This document shows, one piece after another, positions 58,814-64,000 of a stretch of DNA of 64,000 bases. The notes beneath the pieces were generated by a model. That model did not search any database. It was not told the origin of the DNA and saw only the letters and a list, made by a program, of their open reading frames with translations. Position 1 is the first letter of the stretch. The number at the start of each line of letters is the position of its first letter. Source of the stretch: Harmothoe impar (taxonomy: Eukaryota; Annelida; Polychaeta; Phyllodocida; Polynoidae); NCBI GenBank assembly GCA_947462335.1, contig OX381714.1, positions 35,488,025 to 35,552,024 on the forward strand, read 5' to 3'. The position numbers and the translations under genes are program-made.

Positions 58814-61249
58814 GTTCATGTCATGCTGTTATTAACATTTTTCGTAAAAATTCCATCTAGTTACTCTGAAAAAGCTACTTTATAGTGGTTAAATCAACAA
58901 TTTTGATGATTTGACAGGCCGTGAAATATTGGCAAGGGTTGTTTCACGGGAGGTGCTAAATACGGCCTCCCTTGGTTAAGTAAATGGGAGTGCCGTATTC
59001 ACCATGAAATAAATGTGGAAGCTGCATACTGGGCTGATGGTTTACTCTGTCTTCCTGGAAAATCTAACCAGAGGCCCATCTTACACTGCTAGGATGGATG
59101 TAGACTGGGGCAAAGGGCTTAAGGGCACTCTATCTCCCTTCAAGCAATGAGAATATATACGGAAGGCATACACGAGGAGAGTGGTGTTGGTGCAATGCCG
59201 CACAACCCACCTTAGTGACCCAAGGATATGCTGCGGTATTTCACTACTACTTCCCATGCTATGGCTTTTAGAAAGGAATCAATACATGTATACTCAATCT
59301 TTTTGGATCTTTGTGAAATCTGCTACCTAAAAGGTCAAGTTCACAATTGATATTGACTTATCAAACAGTGGGTATTGTATTATTTCTGAATGGGCATGTG
59401 AGAAGCGAAACTGCTGAGAATGTTTGGAGAGAGTAGACCATTCACGTGAAATATAGGAAAAGAGTGAATCAGTTTCCAGACAGGTTGATAAGGAGTGGGT
59501 GATAGAAAAATATAAGGAGAGTGAGAGAGGAAAGAGAAATAGAAGGAGATAAAAGATCGATCAGTAAGGCCAGGCAGGCAAGGTTAAGGAATAAGATAAA
59601 TATGGTTAATTTGACTTTTCCACCCCCTAGTAGAGAAGCTAAGTCAGCATGTCTGCACAGGGAAGCACCTTGGTCATGAAACATATGTGTTTCCACAGTG
59701 CACGCGCATTGGGTGTCATCGTGGCCCGGGATCAGTGGGTACTGGCACCGGAATGGGGCAGGGTGGAGTGGAGGTGTGGAAGTTGGGAGTGTCAGGTCAT
59801 GTATCATGGGACCACAAAGTACACTCCATTAATATTTTCAGCTACTGGTCAGCACCTAGAGATCTAGTCTCATCAAATACAGAACAGCTTACAGGATGTG
59901 CTAGTACGTAGACCTATCCTGTTATCATCATGTTTTAAAATGGTATTCACTTTTCCAAACAGAACAGCTCAGCTTTTCAATTAATATTAAGGATTGTCAA
60001 TTGGTTCAAAATGTTTTGTCACAAGAACACATGCTTTGCAACAATTTACCAATATATTATGTAATAGGAATATAAGAATCCAATAGAGAGAACAAAATAG
60101 ACTATAATTAAAATTGTAATACAAAATATCAACTAGTGCCTGTTGTATATATGTTCAATAAATTGGGCCATTTTTTACAGAAGGAAATCATATAGCATTT
60201 ACATCAAAAGAATTACCAATTTAACCATTATAGAGGAAATAACTTCCAATACATTCGGTAAGATTCTGTTAAATGTTAATCAGAGGGCCCTACTTTCTTT
60301 CAAGAAACAAAATTTCTCTTCAGGTTGATTCCTCCCCCCCCCCCCAGGTAAGGGCCTGCAGGCCCAGACCATTGGCCTCTGTGCCAACACCCAGGGCCGC
60401 AAAATGCAACCTCATTTGTATTTATACATTACAATTCCATTTCCTCCACCACAAGTCTTGCTCTGGGGTCAAGCACCACAGTGCATATTAAAACAGGCCC
60501 CAAGTGGTCCAAATGTAGCCTACAATGAAAATCTCTTCATCCCCTCCCTTTGACTAACCTCCTTTGAGCAGTAAATGAATGTTCTCCAGAGGATCTGGAT
60601 CTCAGAGAACTTTCAGAACTACCTTCGGACACTTGTGGTGATTTATGTGTCACTCTCATTTCTATTGGCTTTAACTCGTCAGCTAGTCACAAAGGGGCTT
60701 TTGAGGTAATGGCAAAACCATGTCATAATGCACTATGATTGTGCCACCACCCACTCAATTATATGGGGTACAATATTGAGGTCTTTTTCAAAGAACTTCA
60801 TGATAGATTCTCTCAGGCTGCACCTTGAAGTATATTTAATCATAGTCAGCTCTTTAGTTATTTGGACTCTGTTGTGTAACCAAACTTCAAATCTGTAACC
60901 TTCAGATTGCTAACTATCACAACAATAGAGCTATCACAAAAGCGCACATACATATAATAAATTCCTAGACACTGTAAGGTGGCTTACTTCTGCTTAGGAA
61001 AAGCTCTCTGTCATAATCTCCTCTGACAGGATTGCAACTCCTGTGATTGTTGGGGTGTGGTTTGTTCCAAAGCACAGGACTCACTACCATCGGATATGGC
61101 GATTAGCAAAGAGAGCTAAGACAAGACAGACAAAAGAGAGTGAGGATCAAGTTAGGGCAGTGCACAGCAAAGTGGATCAAAGGTAGACTACCATCCGCTA
61201 TACCAAGTCAGAGAGTCCGTGTGTATTGTCTCTTACACTGAAAACCCAG

Positions 61250-61830
61250 TTGAGTTCCAGGGTAGTCAGTGATGACGAGTTTGGGTAGTCATTCACTTTT
61301 GACAACCTAAAGTAGTCATTCAGTTGGGGAATCCCCACAGGAAGTGATGTCATCAACTGAGGGAATCCTGACCTAGCTCCACTGGACATGGGCTATAATT
61401 ATGAAGCAGGTAAGTAAATCTACATCCATCCATGAATGTATGGCTTATTTTGAACCAGAAATATCTTATAATGGAAGTTAGGTTCTTGAAGATTATTCTG
61501 AGTCAAGCATTTTTTAGAATCTGCATGACAGGAGACATTTGTAGGGCAAATTATATATAGGTTTACCCTGAGTATAGGTCAGACACTGAGCAGTATACAG
61601 GTGCCCAGCCCCAGCCCTCTGTGTATAGCTATCTATGATTTTGACACTGCTATACTTCTAGCCAAAGAAGATATCAGATGTCATGGTAAGTGTCCTTTAT
61701 AAAAGCAGTAAGTTCTCAATAGAGGTGCATATGAAGTTAAACTAGTAGTGTGGCTTTACTGTGAGCCTGGGGCTGTGTGAGTTGTGTACTGTGTGTGTAT
61801 AGTAGTGTAGGGTGGTATGGTGGTAGAGGG
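61250..61830. other. No confident gene; two splice-donor-like sites
   Basis: An ATG at 61388 is followed by a perfect CAG then GTAAGT at 61407-61415, and ATG then GTAAGT recurs at 61683-61691. Without matching acceptors or a recognisable peptide these are only notes. Confidence 0.2.
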
Positions 61831-61835
61831 CCCTC

Positions 61836-61864
61836 AGTAGTAGTAGTAGTAGTAGTAGTAGTAG
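61836..61864. repeat. (AGT)n microsatellite
   Basis: Ten consecutive AGT/TAG units. Confidence 0.9.
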
Positions 61865-61963
61865 CACTCTCACCCTACTGCTGGTGAGGGAGGGGTGAGC
61901 ACTACAGGAGGTCAGGGGAGCAGTGACTGCACACACAGTCCAGGTGCAGGTAAGGGTAGTATA

Positions 61964-62049
61964 GGAAGAGGGAGGAGGGAGGAGGGAGGAGACAGGAGGG
62001 AGGAGGGAGGAGACAGGAGGGAGGAGACAGGAGGGAGGAGACAGGAGGG

Positions 62050-62080
<31 letters not shown>

Positions 62081-62240
62081 TGCGAGGAGACAGGAGGGAG
62101 GAGGGAGGAGACAGGAGAGAGGAGGGAGGAGATAGGAGGGCAGAGACAGGAGGGGGGAGACAGGAGGGAGGAGACAGGAGGTAGGAGTGAATAGGGAAGA
62201 AGAAGAGGAAAGAGGGAGGAGGGAGGAGGGAGGAAGGAGG
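61964..62240. repeat. Purine-rich GGGAGGAGACAGGA minisatellite
   Basis: About 275 bases, almost all G and A on the plus strand with a single C per unit. Unit length is 14-15 with irregular phase. Dense GG and GGG tracts could form triplex or quadruplex structures. Proline/serine frames on the other strand are artefacts. Confidence 0.9.
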
Positions 62241-62297
62241 TGGCATTTGTATTAAATACCCTACCAATAGGTATCCTGGATATATGATATAGTGCAG

Positions 62298-63080
62298 GTG
62301 ATTCACTAATGCATGGTGATGCACTAATGCATGCATGATGATGCACTGATGCATACATGGTGATGCACTGATGCATGCATGGTGATGCACTGATGCATGC
62401 ATGGTGATGCACTGCTGCATACATGGTGATTCACTAATGCATGCATGGTGATGCACTAATGCATGCATGATGATGCACTGCTGCATACATGGTGATTCAC
62501 TAATGCATGCATGGTGATGCACTGATGCATGCATGGTGATGCACTGATGCATACATGGTGATGCACTAATGCATGCATGGTGACGCACTGATGCATATAT
62601 GGTGATGCAAGATGCATACGATGATGCACTTGTGCATGCATGGTGATGCAGTGTTGCATGCATGATGATGCACTGATGCATATATGGTGATGCACTGATG
62701 CATGCATGGTGATGCACTGATGCATACATGGTGATGCACTAATGCATGCATGGTGACGCACTGATGCATACATGGTGATGCACTGAGGCATGCATGATGA
62801 TGTACTGATGCATACATGGTGATGCAAGATGCATGCACGATGATGCACTAATGTATGCATGGTGACACACTGATGCATACATGGTGATGCAAGATGCATG
62901 CACAATGATGCACTTTTGCATGCATGGTGATGCACTGATGCATACATGGTGATGTACTGATACATACATGGTGATGCACTTATGCATGCATAATGATGCA
63001 CTTGTGCATGCATGGTGGTGCACTCATGCATGCATGATATAACACTTGTGCATGCATGGTGATGCATTCATGCATGCATG
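62298..63080. repeat. 22 bp GATGCATGCAT minisatellite
   Basis: About 35 units of the type TGATGCACTGATGCATGCATGG. Most units contain the palindromes ATGCAT and GCATGC. Variants alternate between ATGCATGC and ATGCATAC. The His-rich frames here are translations of the repeat. Confidence 0.95.
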
Positions 63081-63540
63081 GTATAAGGGGTGTCAGCTTA
63101 GTATAGGGGGTATTGATATAGAGGTGTATAAGGCACTGGTATTCAAATGTAGGAGACATGGCTATAGGAGTGTATCAGACTAGTGGTATAGTGTGATTGA
63201 TATGGATATAGGGATATACCAATTAAAACGGTTGAAAATAAAGCCATATGATATCATTGAAGTAAATGTTTATTTAAAACTACCTTCTCTGCCCATTACA
63301 GATCAACCCAGCTACCCAGTCAGTGTAAAGACAGAGAGCGTCTCTCATAGAGAGACATAAGAGGTAAATTTTTGAATATTCCAGAAAAAATTCATTTTGT
63401 TTTTATGAAAACCAAATGCTTAAGGGGTGACTGCAATGAATCTAGTGCTGTATTGATGCATTATGCTGGTGTTCCAGTCAGCATGATGCATGAATGCATC
63501 ACTGGTGAAGTAGTTACAGCCTGCATTCATGCATAGTGAT
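63081..63540. other. Spacer between repeat arrays
   Basis: Unique-looking sequence with scattered TGATGCATGAATGCAT elements towards its right end. No gene seen. Confidence 0.5.
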
Positions 63541-63599
63541 GTACTCATCTATGCATGGTGATACACTCATCCATGCAAAACACATTCACAAACTCATTT

Positions 63600-64000
63600 A
63601 TGCATCATGCCTTCTGTAGACTAGCCCACACTGCTTCAACTACACAGTGATTCATTCATGCATCATGACTCCTGTAAACTAACCCTTTATGATGGCACAC
63701 AGCTTCAACTACACAGTGATGCACTCATTCATAATGACTCATGTACACTTACCCTTTAAGGATGGCACACTGCTTCAACTGAGCAGCACTTCATTTATGC
63801 ATCATGCCTTCTGTATGCTAACCCTTTTAAGAGATCACACTGATTCAAATGTGCAGCACTTCATTTGTGCATCATGCCTTCTGTATGGTAACCCTTTAAG
63901 GATGTTACATTGCTTTAACTACACAGTGATGCACTCACGCATCATGATTCCTGTAAGCTAACTCTTAAAGGATGGCACACTCCTTCAAGTACACAGTGAT
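63600..64000. repeat. 70 bp satellite running off the right edge
   Basis: The block CTTCAACTACACAGTGAT or a variant begins at 63633, 63703, 63773, 63843, 63913 and 63983, an exact 70-base period. Each unit also has GCATCATG, CCTGTA and CTAACCCTTTAAGGATGGCA blocks. It shares GATGCACTCAT-type sequence with the 22 bp minisatellite, suggesting a common origin. Confidence 0.9.

Larger units (their letters stand above)
52840..61250. repeat. Diverged tandem units, three anchors
   Basis: Segments 52840-53090, 57460-57700 and 61015-61240 align throughout, sharing CCTGAGAGGA, GCACCAGCATA, AAGCTAGGGCA and GGATCAAAGGTAG-like blocks. Two further pairs, 54140-54330 with 59215-59420 and 54620-54870 with 59660-59905 (AAGCACCTTGGTCATG), keep the same order. 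Unit length is 3.5-4.6 kb. Frames in the best pair (54623-54829 and 59687-59911) do not agree as protein. Confidence 0.7.

Noticed and set aside
54623..59911. Frames in the paired segments at 54.6 and 59.7 kb as possible duplicated exons
   Set aside because: The nucleotide alignment is good but the peptides disagree and gaps break the frame.
61902..63067. Long minus-strand frames, up to 275 codons, rich in His, Pro and Ser
   Set aside because: Translations of the 22 bp and purine-rich minisatellites.

Overview
This is nuclear DNA of an animal, most likely a marine invertebrate. It is AT-rich, largely non-coding and full of microsatellites, minisatellites and transposon relics, and its only clear genes belong to a non-LTR retrotransposon. 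The species cannot be fixed from the sequence. A lancelet, hemichordate, echinoderm or lophotrochozoan would all fit. No host gene with recognisable exons was found.

The centrepiece is a 6.46 kb retroelement on the minus strand (17080 down to 10623). In coding order it has a very short leader, an ORF for a NADAR/YbiA-like protein with an acidic and then basic tail (17049-16255), an ORF for an SGNH-hydrolase-like protein (15599-14919), and a 955-residue endonuclease/reverse transcriptase (14189-11322). A roughly 690-base 3' region and a nine-base A tail follow. The element splits one copy of a roughly 320 bp Harbinger-type MITE, whose two halves are still recognisable on either side, and a 5 bp CGTTG repeat flanks the insert. 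This places all three ORFs in one inserted unit. Six small hairpins with a covarying base pair lie between the SGNH and RT ORFs and in the 3' region. A nested inverted-repeat structure lies between the NADAR and SGNH ORFs.

Layout: 1-6580, a diverged tandem duplication of non-coding DNA; 6600-9775, two complete poly-C MITEs with TWA target duplications; 10458-17204, the MITE split by the retroelement; 17225-19800, MITE relics and two related 17 bp minisatellites; 21600-28750, three diverged copies of a non-coding unit of about 3 kb; 30100-50020, up to four diverged copies of a larger unit, into which several transposons have inserted; 51690-61250, another set of tandem units; 61830-64000, a run of simple, mini- and satellite repeats continuing off the right edge.

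The third large block holds a 2955 bp foldback element (41593-44547). It has long near-identical inverted termini, a 60 bp minisatellite core and an AAGGG target duplication. The uninterrupted site is preserved in a paralogous copy at 34.38 kb. The same block has a 1.55 kb element set between two TA tracts, which carries six copies of one 19-mer in both orientations, a 625 bp TIR element, and a 245 bp patch that differs at one base between otherwise diverged duplicates.
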